Shown one piece after another: positions 1 through 8,847 of a DNA stretch of 41,791 bases. The stretch lies in contig CACXDC010000127.1 of the NCBI GenBank assembly GCA_902766365.1, positions 1 to 41,791 of the forward strand, written 5' to 3'. The stretch comes from an uncultured Lachnospiraceae bacterium. Lineage in GTDB: Bacteria > Bacillota > Clostridia > Lachnospirales > Lachnospiraceae. The position numbers and the translations under genes were made by a program. The first letter of the stretch is position 1, and each line of letters starts with the position of its first letter. The notes beneath the pieces are model-generated. The model saw only the letters and a program-made list of their open reading frames with translations, had not been told where the DNA came from and made no database searches.

Positions 1-1949
1 CCAGGGATTATGAACAGTTCGGGGAAAGGATCCCTGTCAGCCAGGCGACCGGACAGGAGCCTGTTACGCTGAAGCTGACACTGACAGGAGATTATAAATA
101 CAGGAAGTTTGGTTCTGTAGGTGTTGGCACCATAACGGCTGCAGATGAAAGCGGTCAGCTTGTCATCACTTATTATAATGCGCCTTATCTGAAAAACACA
201 CTGAAGAGAGGTACTTCTTATTATGCCCATGGAAAAGTCCGTACTGAAAAGAACCGGATCCAGATGGATCAGCCAAAGCTTTATACAGAGGAACAGTATC
301 AGGCTCTGATGAGAGCCATGCAGCCAAAGTATGCCCTGACGAAAGGCCTTTCTGCCCATATGGTAAGTAAGGCTGTTTCCATGGCACTGGATGGACTGTC
401 TTTTACAGAATACCTGCCGGAAGATATGCTTACGGAATACAGGCTGACAGACATGGAAACTGCCTACCGGCAGATCCACTTTCCAGAAGATTATGAAAGC
501 CTGATCCTTGCCAGAAAACGGCTTGCCTTTGATGAGCTGTTTGCTTTTTTTATGCAGCTCCACAGACAGAAGGAGATCACCAGGGAAACTCCTTCAGACT
601 TTTCTCTCCTGGAAACAGCCGACACTGGCAGGCTGATAGAAGCCCTTCCCTATAAGCTGACAAAGGCACAGATGCGTACCTGGCAGGAGATCAAAGATGA
701 TCTGACAGGTGGGATGGTCATGAACAGACTTGTACAGGGAGATGTGGGAAGTGGAAAAACAATCCTGGCCTTTCTTTCCCTCCTTCTTGTGGCAGCCAAC
801 GGCTATCAGGGAGCCATGATGGCACCTACGGAAATTCTGGCAAGGCAGCATTTTGAGGAACTCTGCCATATGGCAGAAACGTATCATCTGCCGGTGAGAC
901 CGGTACTTCTTACCGGTTCTGTTTCTGCGGCAGAAAAAAGAAAACGGTATGCCGGAATCGAAAACGGCGATTATAATGTTGTGATCGGTACCAGTGCCCT
1001 GATCCAGGAAAAAGTCACTTATCAGAAGCTGGTTCTTGTGATCACGGATGAACAGCACCGGTTTGGCGTCCGTCAGAGAGAAGCTTTCCTTGGGAAAGGA
1101 GAGCAGGCTCACGTTCTTGTCATGAGTGCAACACCGATCCCAAGAACACTTGCCATTATCCTCTATGGTGATATGCATCTTTCTCTTGTGGATGAGAAAC
1201 CGGCGGACAGACTGCCAGTCAAGAACTGCGTAGTCACGAGGAAGGATCATAAAAAAGCCATTTCCTTTCTCATCAGAGAAACACAGGCCGGGCATCAGGC
1301 ATATGTGATCTGCCCAATGGTTGAGGAAAATGAGGATATGGAGGGCGTGGCAGATGTGATCTCCTATACAGCAGCTTTGAAAAAGGAGCTGCCGCAGCAG
1401 ATCCGTGTGGCATATCTTCATGGCAGGATGCGGCCTGCTGAAAAAGATCGGATCATGGAGGCGTTTTTAAACAGAGACATTGATGTACTGGTATCTACAA
1501 CGGTGATCGAGGTGGGGATCAATGTGCCAAATGCAACTGTTATGATGATAGAAAATGCAGAGCGTTTTGGCCTGGCGCAGCTCCATCAGCTCCGGGGACG
1601 GATCGGAAGAGGCGCGGCACAGTCCTATTGTATTTTTGTAGATGGAAGTGGGAAGGACAGTCCCTCTGAGCGCCTGCAGGTATTGAATAAATCCAATGAT
1701 GGGTTTTATATTGCGGAGGAGGATCTGAAAATGCGGGGACCAGGTGATCTCTTTGGGATCCGTCAGAGTGGTATCATGAATTTTAAGATTGCCGATATCT
1801 ATCAGGACAGTTCCCTGCTCATGCAGGTCAGAAAACTGGTAGACGATCTGTTTGCCGGGGATCCTGAGCTTACAGCAAAAGAGCATGGGAGTATAAGGGA
1901 ATGGCTGTCCTCTAACTTTGGAAATCTGGTTGACTTTAGGAGTATCTGA
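1..1949 (+). CDS. recG: ATP-dependent DNA helicase RecG (3' part, 5' end outside window)
   Basis: The reading frame is open from position 3, upstream of the first in-window ATG at 264, so the gene enters from the left edge; about 648 codons are present and the N-terminus is missing. RecG remodels stalled replication forks and branched DNA. The first ~85 visible residues fit the wedge (OB-fold) domain. Helicase motifs follow in order: Walker A QGDVGSGKT, the DEQH box (ITDEQHRFG), motif III SATPIPRTLA, then the C-terminal lobe with STTVIEVGINVPNA and QLRGRIGR. The RecG C-terminal tail after LKMRGPGDLFGIRQSG is present. In related Firmicutes recG follows the fatty-acid kinase gene fakA and precedes rsmD-coaD. 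Here a degV gene and a topoisomerase pair lie in between. Identification is secure; only the true start is unseen. Confidence 0.97.
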   Translation, partial: RDYEQFGERIPVSQATGQEPVTLKLTLTGDYKYRKFGSVGVGTITAADESGQLVITYYNAPYLKNTLKRGTSYYAHGKVRTEKNRIQMDQPKLYTEEQYQALMRAMQPKYALTKGLSAHMVSKAVSMALDGLSFTEYLPEDMLTEYRLTDMETAYRQIHFPEDYESLILARKRLAFDELFAFFMQLHRQKEITRETPSDFSLLETADTGRLIEALPYKLTKAQMRTWQEIKDDLTGGMVMNRLVQGDVGSGKTILAFLSLLLVAANGYQGAMMAPTEILARQHFEELCHMAETYHLPVRPVLLTGSVSAAEKRKRYAGIENGDYNVVIGTSALIQEKVTYQKLVLVITDEQHRFGVRQREAFLGKGEQAHVLVMSATPIPRTLAIILYGDMHLSLVDEKPADRLPVKNCVVTRKDHKKAISFLIRETQAGHQAYVICPMVEENEDMEGVADVISYTAALKKELPQQIRVAYLHGRMRPAEKDRIMEAFLNRDIDVLVSTTVIEVGINVPNATVMMIENAERFGLAQLHQLRGRIGRGAAQSYCIFVDGSGKDSPSERLQVLNKSNDGFYIAEEDLKMRGPGDLFGIRQSGIMNFKIADIYQDSSLLMQVRKLVDDLFAGDPELTAKEHGSIREWLSSNFGNLVDFRSI

Positions 1950-2026
1950 CGGTAAGATATATTTGTGTGCATTTTTCTAAAAAGCACTAGATGTTGTACT
2001 TTTTATTAGAAGAAAGGGATGGAATC

Positions 2027-2893
2027 ATGGGAAAAGTGGCAGTCGTCACAGACAGTAACAGCGGTATTACGCAGGCACAGGGAACAGAACTTGGGATCTT
2101 CGTTCTGCCTATGCCTTTTATGATCGATGAAGAACAGTACTTTGAAGATGTGAACCTGACACAGGAGCAGTTTTATGAGAAGCTGGAATCTGGTGCGAAT
2201 GTGGTCACCAGCCAGCCGTCTCCGGAAGCAGTCATGAATCTGTGGAAGGAGATTCTTACAGATTATGATGAAATCGTGCATATTCCCATGAGCAGCGGAC
2301 TTTCCGGCTCCTGTCAGAGTGCCATGATGCTGTCTGAAGAATTTGATGGCAGAGTACAGGTGGTAAACAACCAGCGTATTTCCGTTACCCAGAAGCAGTC
2401 CTGCATGGATGCGCTGATGCTGGCCGGGCAGGGCAGAAGTGCTGCTGAGATTAAGGACATCCTTGAAAAAGATAAATTTAACTCCAGTATTTATATTATG
2501 CTGGATACTCTGTTTTACCTGAAAAAGGGCGGACGTATCACACCTGCTGCTGCGGCGATCGGAACGCTTCTGAAATTAAAGCCTGTATTGCAGATCCAGG
2601 GTGAAAAGCTGGATGCCTTTGCCAAGGCAAGGACAACAGGACAGGGTAAGACACTGATGGTCAATGCTATCCGTACAGATATGGAAAACCGCTTTGGAGG
2701 GGCAACACCGGATAATATTTATCTGCAGGTAGCCTATACCAAGGACAGGGAAAATGCACTTCATTTCTGTGAAGAACTGAAAAAGGAGTTCCCTGGGTTT
2801 GCTGTGGAACCAGATCCGCTTTCCTTAAGTGTTTCCTGCCATATTGGTCCCGGTGCACTTGCGGTAGCCTGCTGCAAAAAGCTGCAGCCATAG
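2027..2893 (+). CDS. DegV family protein (FakB-type fatty acid-binding)
   Basis: A 288-residue DegV-family protein. Family members (FakB) bind a fatty acid and present it to the kinase FakA for phosphorylation and phospholipid synthesis. Recognisable features are the N-terminal VVTDSNSGIT strand, the TSQPSP loop, the SSGLSGSCQSA lipid-carboxylate region and the C-terminal HIGPGALAVAC motif. The ATG at 2027 is preferred over the ATG at 1991, because AGAAAGGGA sits about 9 nt upstream and the extra 12 residues of the longer form precede the conserved start. It lies 77 bp after recG and 21 bp before parE on the same strand, so co-transcription is likely. The bound lipid and the FakA partner are not visible here. 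Confidence 0.93.
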   Translation: MGKVAVVTDSNSGITQAQGTELGIFVLPMPFMIDEEQYFEDVNLTQEQFYEKLESGANVVTSQPSPEAVMNLWKEILTDYDEIVHIPMSSGLSGSCQSAMMLSEEFDGRVQVVNNQRISVTQKQSCMDALMLAGQGRSAAEIKDILEKDKFNSSIYIMLDTLFYLKKGGRITPAAAAIGTLLKLKPVLQIQGEKLDAFAKARTTGQGKTLMVNAIRTDMENRFGGATPDNIYLQVAYTKDRENALHFCEELKKEFPGFAVEPDPLSLSVSCHIGPGALAVACCKKLQP

Positions 2894-2914
2894 AAACAGA
2901 AAGAGGTTTTTGAA

Positions 2915-4837
2915 ATGGAAAAGGAAGCCAGATATGATGCCTCCAGTATTACTGTGCTGGAAGGACTTGAGGCAGTCAGAAAAAGACCCGGTATGTATAT
3001 CGGAAGCGTATCTACCAAAGGACTGAATCATCTCGTATATGAAATTGTAGACAATGCTGTAGACGAACATCTTGCCGGATACTGTGATACGATTTCTGTC
3101 ACCCTGGAGGCTGACGGTTCTGCTACTGTAGAGGATAATGGCCGTGGGATCCCGGTAGGCATGCATGAAAAAGGAATCAGTGCGGAACGTCTTGTTTTTA
3201 CAACGCTTCATGCAGGTGGTAAGTTTGATGATTCTGCCTATAAGACAAGTGGTGGTCTTCATGGCGTTGGTTCTTCTGTCGTAAATGCTCTTTCAACCCA
3301 TCTGACAGTCAGGGTAAAAAATGGCGGTAATATTTACGAAGATAAATACGAAAGAGGAAATCCGGTGATCCCGTTAGAGAATGGTCTTTTACCTGTGGTT
3401 GGCAGGGCAAAGGGAACCGGAACCAGCATTAATTTCCTGCCGGATGATACGATCTTTGACAAGACCAGATTTAAGGAAGACGAGATCAAAAGCAGACTCC
3501 ATGAGACAGCTTACCTGAATCCCGGTCTGACCATCCATTTCGAGGACAAAAGAAAAGAGATCCCTGAAAAGATATCCTATCATGAGCCTGACGGCATCGT
3601 AGGCTTTATCAAGGATATGAACAAGTCCAGGGAAACGCTTCATGATGTGATCTATTTTAAGGGAGAAGTGGATAATATCACAGTAGAAGGTGCCCTCCAG
3701 TATGTGAATGAATTTCATGAAAATGTTCTTGGCTTCTGTAATAATATTTACAATGCAGAGGGAGGCACCCACCTGACAGGCTTTAAGACAGCCTTTACCA
3801 ACATCATCAATACCTACGCAAGAGAGCTGAATATCCTGAAGGAAAAGGATGTGAACTTTACCGGTGCGGATGTCAGGAATGGTATGACAGCAGTGATCAG
3901 TATCAAGCATCCGGATCCCCGTTTTGAGGGACAGACCAAGACCAAGCTCGACAATCAGGATGCGGCCAAGGCGGTCAGCAAGGTGACAAATGATGAACTG
4001 ATCCGTTATTTTGACAGAAATCTGGAAACACTGAAAAGCATTATCGGCTGTGCAGAAAAGGCAGCTAGGATCCGTAAGACAGAGGAGAAGGCAAAGACAA
4101 ATCTGCTGACGAAGCAGAAATTTTCCTTTGATTCCAATGGTAAACTGGCAAACTGTGAATCCAGGGATGCTTCCAAATGTGAAATTTTCATCGTAGAGGG
4201 AGATTCTGCAGGTGGCAGTGCAAAAACAGCCCGTAACAGAGCTTATCAGGCGATCCTGCCGATCAGAGGTAAGATCCTGAATGTAGAGAAGGCAAGTATT
4301 GACAAGGTGCTTGCCAATGCTGAGATCAAGACCATGATCAATGCCTTTGGATGTGGATTTTCCGAAGGCTACGGAAATGATTTCGATATTACGAAGCTCC
4401 GCTATGACAAGATAATCATCATGGCCGATGCCGATGTGGATGGTGCCCACATTTCCACATTGCTGCTGACCCTGTTTTACCGTTTTATGCCGGAGCTGAT
4501 CTTTGAGGGACATGTGTATATTGCTATGCCGCCTCTTTATAAGGCCATGCCGTCAAGAGGAGAAGAAGAGTACCTGTATGATGACAAGGCACTGGAAAAA
4601 TACAGAAAGCGGCACAAAGGCCCTTTTACCCTGCAGAGATACAAAGGACTTGGTGAAATGGATGCGGATCAGCTCTGGGAAACCACACTGAATCCGGATA
4701 CAAGAATGCTTAAGCTTGTGGAGATCGAGGATGCCAGGATGGCATCTGAAGTCACAGAGATGCTGATGGGAACTGATGTTCCACCCAGAAAGGCATTTAT
4801 TTACGATCATGCAACTGACGCAGAACTGGATGTTTAA
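2915..4837 (+). CDS. parE: DNA topoisomerase IIA subunit B (ParE/GyrB-like)
   Basis: A 640-residue ATPase subunit of a type IIA topoisomerase. The GHKL ATPase fold shows E43 and N47 in EIVDNAVDEH, then DNGRGIP and GGLHGVGSSVVNAL. The TOPRIM part shows EGDSAGGSAK, PIRGKILNVEKA and DADVDGAHI, followed by the RYKGLGEMDADQLWETT region typical of the C-terminal end. The length fits GyrB/ParE of Firmicutes without insertions. It is followed after 19 bp by the cognate A subunit. The classical gyrBA pair normally sits near dnaA, so this is most likely the second enzyme (topoisomerase IV or a paralogous gyrase). Motifs of the B subunit alone do not settle which; the A subunit argues for ParE. Confidence 0.93.
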   Translation: MEKEARYDASSITVLEGLEAVRKRPGMYIGSVSTKGLNHLVYEIVDNAVDEHLAGYCDTISVTLEADGSATVEDNGRGIPVGMHEKGISAERLVFTTLHAGGKFDDSAYKTSGGLHGVGSSVVNALSTHLTVRVKNGGNIYEDKYERGNPVIPLENGLLPVVGRAKGTGTSINFLPDDTIFDKTRFKEDEIKSRLHETAYLNPGLTIHFEDKRKEIPEKISYHEPDGIVGFIKDMNKSRETLHDVIYFKGEVDNITVEGALQYVNEFHENVLGFCNNIYNAEGGTHLTGFKTAFTNIINTYARELNILKEKDVNFTGADVRNGMTAVISIKHPDPRFEGQTKTKLDNQDAAKAVSKVTNDELIRYFDRNLETLKSIIGCAEKAARIRKTEEKAKTNLLTKQKFSFDSNGKLANCESRDASKCEIFIVEGDSAGGSAKTARNRAYQAILPIRGKILNVEKASIDKVLANAEIKTMINAFGCGFSEGYGNDFDITKLRYDKIIIMADADVDGAHISTLLLTLFYRFMPELIFEGHVYIAMPPLYKAMPSRGEEEYLYDDKALEKYRKRHKGPFTLQRYKGLGEMDADQLWETTLNPDTRMLKLVEIEDARMASEVTEMLMGTDVPPRKAFIYDHATDAELDV

Positions 4838-4856
4838 GAAAGGCATTTTATTGTAA

Positions 4857-7097
4857 ATGGACGAGAAAATCATAAAAACAGAATATTCTGAACTGATGCA
4901 GAAATCTTATATTGATTATGCCATGAGTGTTATCATTGCAAGAGCCCTGCCGGATGCCAGAGATGGTCTGAAGCCGGTTCAGAGAAGAACACTTTATGAT
5001 ATGCATGAGCTGGGGATCCGCTACGACAGGCCTTATCGTAAGAGTGCCCGTATCGTAGGTGATACCATGGGTAAATATCATCCTCACGGTGACAGCTCCA
5101 TCTATGATGCACTGGTTGTCATGAGCCAGGATTTCAAAAAGGGGCTGCCCCTGATCGATGGACACGGCAACTTCGGTAATATCGAAGGAGACGGTGCCGC
5201 AGCCATGCGTTATACAGAAGCAAGGCTTGAGAGGGTGACGCAGGAAGCGTTCCTTTCTGATCTCGATAAGGATGTGGTTGATTTTGTGCCGAATTTTGAT
5301 GAGACAGAAAAAGAGCCATCTGTTCTGCCGGTGAAGTTCCCAAATCTTCTGGTGAACGGTTCTGAAGGTATTGCTGTTGGTATGGCGACCAGTATCCCGC
5401 CCCATAATCTTTCAGAAGTCGTTGATGCCGTAAAGGCTTATATGAAAGATGAATCCATTTCTACTGCAGAACTGATGAAGTACATAAAGGGACCTGATTT
5501 TCCGACAGGGGGTATTGTCACCAATAAGGATGAACTTCTGGCCATTTATGAGACAGGAACCGGCAAGATCAAGGTCCGGGGAAAGGTAGATATCGAAAAG
5601 GGAAAAGGTGGCAGGACCAATGTGGTCATATCAGAGATCCCCTATCCCATGATCGGTGCCAATATTGCCAAGTTCCTGATGGATGTGGCAGCTCTTTCCG
5701 AGCAGAAGAAGACCATGGATATCGTGGATATCACCAATCAGTCTTCCAAGGAAGGAATCCGTATCGTCATCGAGCTGAAAAAAGATGCGGACGTGGAAAA
5801 CTTTGTAAATATGCTTTACAAAAAGACCAGGCTGGAAGATACGTTTGGTGTCAATATGCTGGCGATTGCCGGAGGTCGTCCGGAAACGATGGGGCTTAAG
5901 GGGATCATCAAATGCAATGTGGATTTCCAGTATGAGGTCAATACTAGAAAATATACCACGCTTCTTGCAAGAGAACAGGAGAAGAAGGAAATACAGGAAG
6001 GTCTCATCAAGGCCTGCAATGTCATTGATCTGATCATTGAGATCCTGAGAGGCTCCAAAGACAGGGCCATGGCAAAGGCATGCCTTGTAGAAGGTAAGAC
6101 AGAGGGGATCAAATTCAAGTTTAAAGAGTCAAAGATCATGGCATCCCAGCTTATGTTTACAGAGAAGCAGGCAAATGCCATTCTGGAAATGAGGCTTTAC
6201 AAGCTGATCGGTCTGGAACTGGAAGCCCTGATCAATGAGCATGAAGAGACCATGGCCAATATTTACCGTTATGAGGACATCCTTTCCCGTAAGGATGCCA
6301 TGGCACAGGTTATTATGAATGAACTGGATGGTATTAAGAAAAGCTTTGGCCATGCCAGAAAAACACAGATTGAAAATCTTGCAGAGGCAGTTTACGAAGA
6401 GAAGAAACCGGAAGAAATGGATGTGGTCTTCCTGATGGACCGCTTTGGTTATGCCAGATGTGTTGACACAGCTACCTATGAAAGAAATAAGGAGGCCGCC
6501 GACAGCGAGTCCCGGTATGTATTTACCTGTAAGAATACGGGCAAGGTCTGTGTATTTACCAATACAGGTCAGCTCCATACCGTAAAGGTAGCCGATATTC
6601 CCTATGGCAAATTCCGTGACAAGGGAGTTCCAATCGATAATATCAGTAACTTCAGCTCGGATAAGGAGCATATTATTGCTGTTACCAGCCAGACGTCACT
6701 GAATCTGTATCGTGTGATCTTTGTGACAAAGCTTTCCATGATGAAGATCGTCGATGGTGGCGAATTTGATGTATCAAAGAGAATGGTGGCATCCACCAAG
6801 CTGCAGGATGGAGATGAGATCGTTGATGTATCTGTACTGAAGGAGCAGAAGGATATTATCCTGCAGACGAAACACGGGTATTTTCTGAAATTTTCCCTGG
6901 AAGAAATACCGGAGAAGAAAAAGGGAGCCGTTGGTGTCAGAGGCATGAAGCTGACAGGTACGGATCAGGTTGAAAACGTTTATTATACAAGACCGGGCAT
7001 GGCAGATCCTGTCATAGAATTTAAGGGAAAGCAGTTTGATCTGTCCAGGATCAAAGCCGGCAGACGGGATTCCAAAGGAACGAAACCCAGAGTATAA
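4857..7097 (+). CDS. parC: DNA topoisomerase IIA subunit A (ParC-like, no GyrA box)
   Basis: A 746-residue DNA cleavage subunit. The breakage-reunion domain begins at the N-terminus (ARALPDARDGLKPVQRR); the catalytic tyrosine is Y119 in AAMRYTEARL, preceded by HPHGDSSIYDA (quinolone-determining region). A coiled-coil gate follows (about residues 360-480). The C-terminal region (about 500-746) resembles beta-pinwheel blades, but I find no QRRGG-type GyrA box, the motif required for DNA wrapping by gyrase. That favours a topoisomerase IV or decatenase role. It pairs with the upstream B subunit (19-bp gap, AGAAAGG ribosome binding site at the parE stop). Confidence 0.9.
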   Translation: MDEKIIKTEYSELMQKSYIDYAMSVIIARALPDARDGLKPVQRRTLYDMHELGIRYDRPYRKSARIVGDTMGKYHPHGDSSIYDALVVMSQDFKKGLPLIDGHGNFGNIEGDGAAAMRYTEARLERVTQEAFLSDLDKDVVDFVPNFDETEKEPSVLPVKFPNLLVNGSEGIAVGMATSIPPHNLSEVVDAVKAYMKDESISTAELMKYIKGPDFPTGGIVTNKDELLAIYETGTGKIKVRGKVDIEKGKGGRTNVVISEIPYPMIGANIAKFLMDVAALSEQKKTMDIVDITNQSSKEGIRIVIELKKDADVENFVNMLYKKTRLEDTFGVNMLAIAGGRPETMGLKGIIKCNVDFQYEVNTRKYTTLLAREQEKKEIQEGLIKACNVIDLIIEILRGSKDRAMAKACLVEGKTEGIKFKFKESKIMASQLMFTEKQANAILEMRLYKLIGLELEALINEHEETMANIYRYEDILSRKDAMAQVIMNELDGIKKSFGHARKTQIENLAEAVYEEKKPEEMDVVFLMDRFGYARCVDTATYERNKEAADSESRYVFTCKNTGKVCVFTNTGQLHTVKVADIPYGKFRDKGVPIDNISNFSSDKEHIIAVTSQTSLNLYRVIFVTKLSMMKIVDGGEFDVSKRMVASTKLQDGDEIVDVSVLKEQKDIILQTKHGYFLKFSLEEIPEKKKGAVGVRGMKLTGTDQVENVYYTRPGMADPVIEFKGKQFDLSRIKAGRRDSKGTKPRV

Positions 7098-7108
7098 AGG
7101 AGAGCACG

Positions 7109-7663
7109 ATGAGGGTAATTGCAGGAACAGCAAGACGTCTTTTGTTGAAAACACCGGAGGGAATGGATACAAGGCCAACAACAGACAGGATCAAGGAAAC
7201 ATTGTTTAATATGATACAGGGAGATATTCCGGGAAGTATATTTGTGGATCTGTTTTCCGGAAGTGGAGGCATCGGGATCGAAGCACTGAGCCGTGGTGCC
7301 AGACATGCTTATTTTGCAGAAAACGCAAAGGAAGCCATAGCCTGTATCCAGGCGAATCTTTTCACCACCAGATTCGAGGATAAGGCAACACTGTTAAAGC
7401 AGGATGCTGTCAGTGCATTGTCCCTGATTTCCGAAAAAGAAGTTGATATCGTCTTCATGGATCCTCCTTATCAGCTTCAGATCGAAAAAAATGTATTTTC
7501 GGCATTAAAACAGCAGAAATATATTACAGAGGATACGCTGATCATAACCGAAGCGGCTCTTGACCGTGATTTTTCCTTCGTGGAGGAGCTTGGCTTTACC
7601 GTTGTACGTGAAAAAAGATATAAGACTAATAAGCATGTGTTCTGCAGAAAGGCGGCACAATGA
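7109..7663 (+). CDS. rsmD: 16S rRNA (guanine(966)-N2)-methyltransferase RsmD
   Basis: A 184-residue SAM-dependent methyltransferase that modifies G966 of 16S rRNA during 30S assembly. Seen: the N-terminal [33 protein letters not shown], the SAM-binding loop [19 protein letters not shown] and the catalytic DPPY tetrad in [10 protein letters not shown]. The length is normal for the family. AAAGGAGAG lies just upstream of the ATG. The stop overlaps the coaD start (ATGA), the rsmD-coaD pairing common across Firmicutes, suggesting translational coupling. Confidence 0.96.
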   Translation: MRVIAGTARRLLLKTPEGMDTRPTTDRIKETLFNMIQGDIPGSIFVDLFSGSGGIGIEALSRGARHAYFAENAKEAIACIQANLFTTRFEDKATLLKQDAVSALSLISEKEVDIVFMDPPYQLQIEKNVFSALKQQKYITEDTLIITEAALDRDFSFVEELGFTVVREKRYKTNKHVFCRKAAQ

Positions 7664-8154
7664 AAAGAGCAATCTATCCCGGAAGTTTTGATCCCGTAAC
7701 CTACGGGCATCTGGATATTATAAGGAGAGCGGCAGAAATCTTTGAGGAGCTGACCGTCAGTGTACTAAATAACACGCAAAAAACTCCATTGTTTTCTGTA
7801 GAGGAACGTGTTACTATATTGAAAGAAGCAACGAAAGATATCCCGAATGTAAAGGTGGAATCTTTCAGCGGACTTTTGGTTGATTATGCGAAAGCCAGAG
7901 ATGTTCATGTCGTGATCAGAGGACTTCGTGCTATTACAGACTTTGAATATGAATTACAGAATGCACAGACCAATGCACTGTTGTCCAAGGGAGCGCTTGA
8001 TACGGTTTTCCTGACTACGAAACTTGAGTATGCCTACTTAAGCTCCTCGACGGTCAAGGAAATAGCAAGCTTTCATGGTGATATTTCCATGTCAGTACCG
8101 GATTTTGTGGCTGAGCGGGTATATAAGAAATTTGGGTATCATATAGACAAATAG
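7660..8154 (+). CDS. coaD: Pantetheine-phosphate adenylyltransferase (CoaD)
   Basis: A 164-residue nucleotidyltransferase catalysing the penultimate step of coenzyme A synthesis, 4'-phosphopantetheine plus ATP to dephospho-CoA. Seen: the N-terminal [16 protein letters not shown] with the T/HxGH motif, [17 protein letters not shown] (substrate-binding) and the SSSTVKEIA signature near the C-terminus. The length is typical. The start codon overlaps the rsmD stop, and the next gene follows after 12 bp. Confidence 0.97.
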   Translation: MKRAIYPGSFDPVTYGHLDIIRRAAEIFEELTVSVLNNTQKTPLFSVEERVTILKEATKDIPNVKVESFSGLLVDYAKARDVHVVIRGLRAITDFEYELQNAQTNALLSKGALDTVFLTTKLEYAYLSSSTVKEIASFHGDISMSVPDFVAERVYKKFGYHIDK

Positions 8155-8166
8155 GGAGGTTCTTCC

Positions 8167-8778
8167 ATGAGCAGCAGAATCGAGCAGTTAATCGACGAGA
8201 TCGAGACTTATATTGATAATTGCAAATACCAGCCTTTTTCCAATACCAAGATCATTGTTGACAAAGAAGAGATCGATGAGCTCTTAAGAGAGCTTCGTAT
8301 GAAAACGCCTGATGAGATCAAGCGTTATCAGAAGATCATCAGCAATAAGGAAGCAATCTTAAATGATGCGAGAGCCAAGGCTGAGGCACTGATCAATGAT
8401 GCAACGATCCATACCAATGAGCTGATCAATGAACACGAGATCATGCAGCAGGCATATGCACAGGCCAATGAAGTGGTCACCATGGCAACCAAGCAGGCAC
8501 AGGATATCCTGGATAATGCTACGATTGAAGCCAACAATATGCGAAGCGCTGCCATGCAGTATACAGACGGCATTCTCGCCAATGTAGAGAATCTGCTGAC
8601 ACAGACGATGAAAACCACACAGGATCATTACGACAGCTTTATCAGCTCCCTGAACCAGTATAATGACGTGGTCAATGCTAACCGCGTGGAGCTGAATCCA
8701 CCGGAGCCGGATACCATTGTGGAGGATACGGGGGCAGCACAGTCTTCCTCCGAAGACCTCAATCTGGATATGATCTAG
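8167..8778 (+). CDS. Coiled-coil protein of unknown function
   Basis: A 203-residue soluble, mostly helical protein. The N-terminal ~60 residues (EQLIDEIETYIDNCKYQPF, then DEIDELLRELRMKTPDEI) are followed by a long alanine-rich heptad-like stretch (about 60-150) reminiscent of DivIVA or V-type ATPase subunit H/E peripheral-stalk helices. The last ~25 residues are acidic and proline-rich. No signal peptide or membrane segment is visible. The ribosome binding site AGGGAGG is strong. It is the last gene before a strong terminator. Its position after rsmD-coaD suggests a housekeeping, possibly cell-division-linked role, but the function is not known to me. Confidence 0.85.
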   Translation: MSSRIEQLIDEIETYIDNCKYQPFSNTKIIVDKEEIDELLRELRMKTPDEIKRYQKIISNKEAILNDARAKAEALINDATIHTNELINEHEIMQQAYAQANEVVTMATKQAQDILDNATIEANNMRSAAMQYTDGILANVENLLTQTMKTTQDHYDSFISSLNQYNDVVNANRVELNPPEPDTIVEDTGAAQSSSEDLNLDMI

Positions 8779-8792
8779 GACAGAAACAGCAT

Positions 8793-8826
8793 AAACCGGT
8801 TTGCCACAGGGCAGGCCGGTTTTTTT
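8793..8826 (+). terminator. Rho-independent terminator
   Basis: A 13-bp stem, AAACCGGTTTGCC (8793-8805) with GGCAGGCCGGTTT (8810-8822), contains two G-U wobbles and a 4-nt loop, and continues into a run of T to 8826. It ends the recG-to-coiled-coil gene series 15 nt after the last stop. Confidence 0.92.
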
Positions 8827-8847
8827 GATAAAAGGAGACAACAGTTT

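Noticed and set aside
594..1421. Long antisense frame inside recG
   Set aside because: It is the complementary strand of a clearly coding region; the translation has no recognisable domain, is rich in Cys/His/Phe shadows, and has no ribosome binding site.
1955..1990. Terminator between recG and degV
   Set aside because: GTGC-A-TTTTT-CT-AAAAA-GCAC can fold, but the T tract is within the stem and none follows it.
3389..4513. 374-codon antisense frame inside parE
   Set aside because: Shadow of a conserved gene; the GHKL and TOPRIM motifs of the plus strand explain the region.
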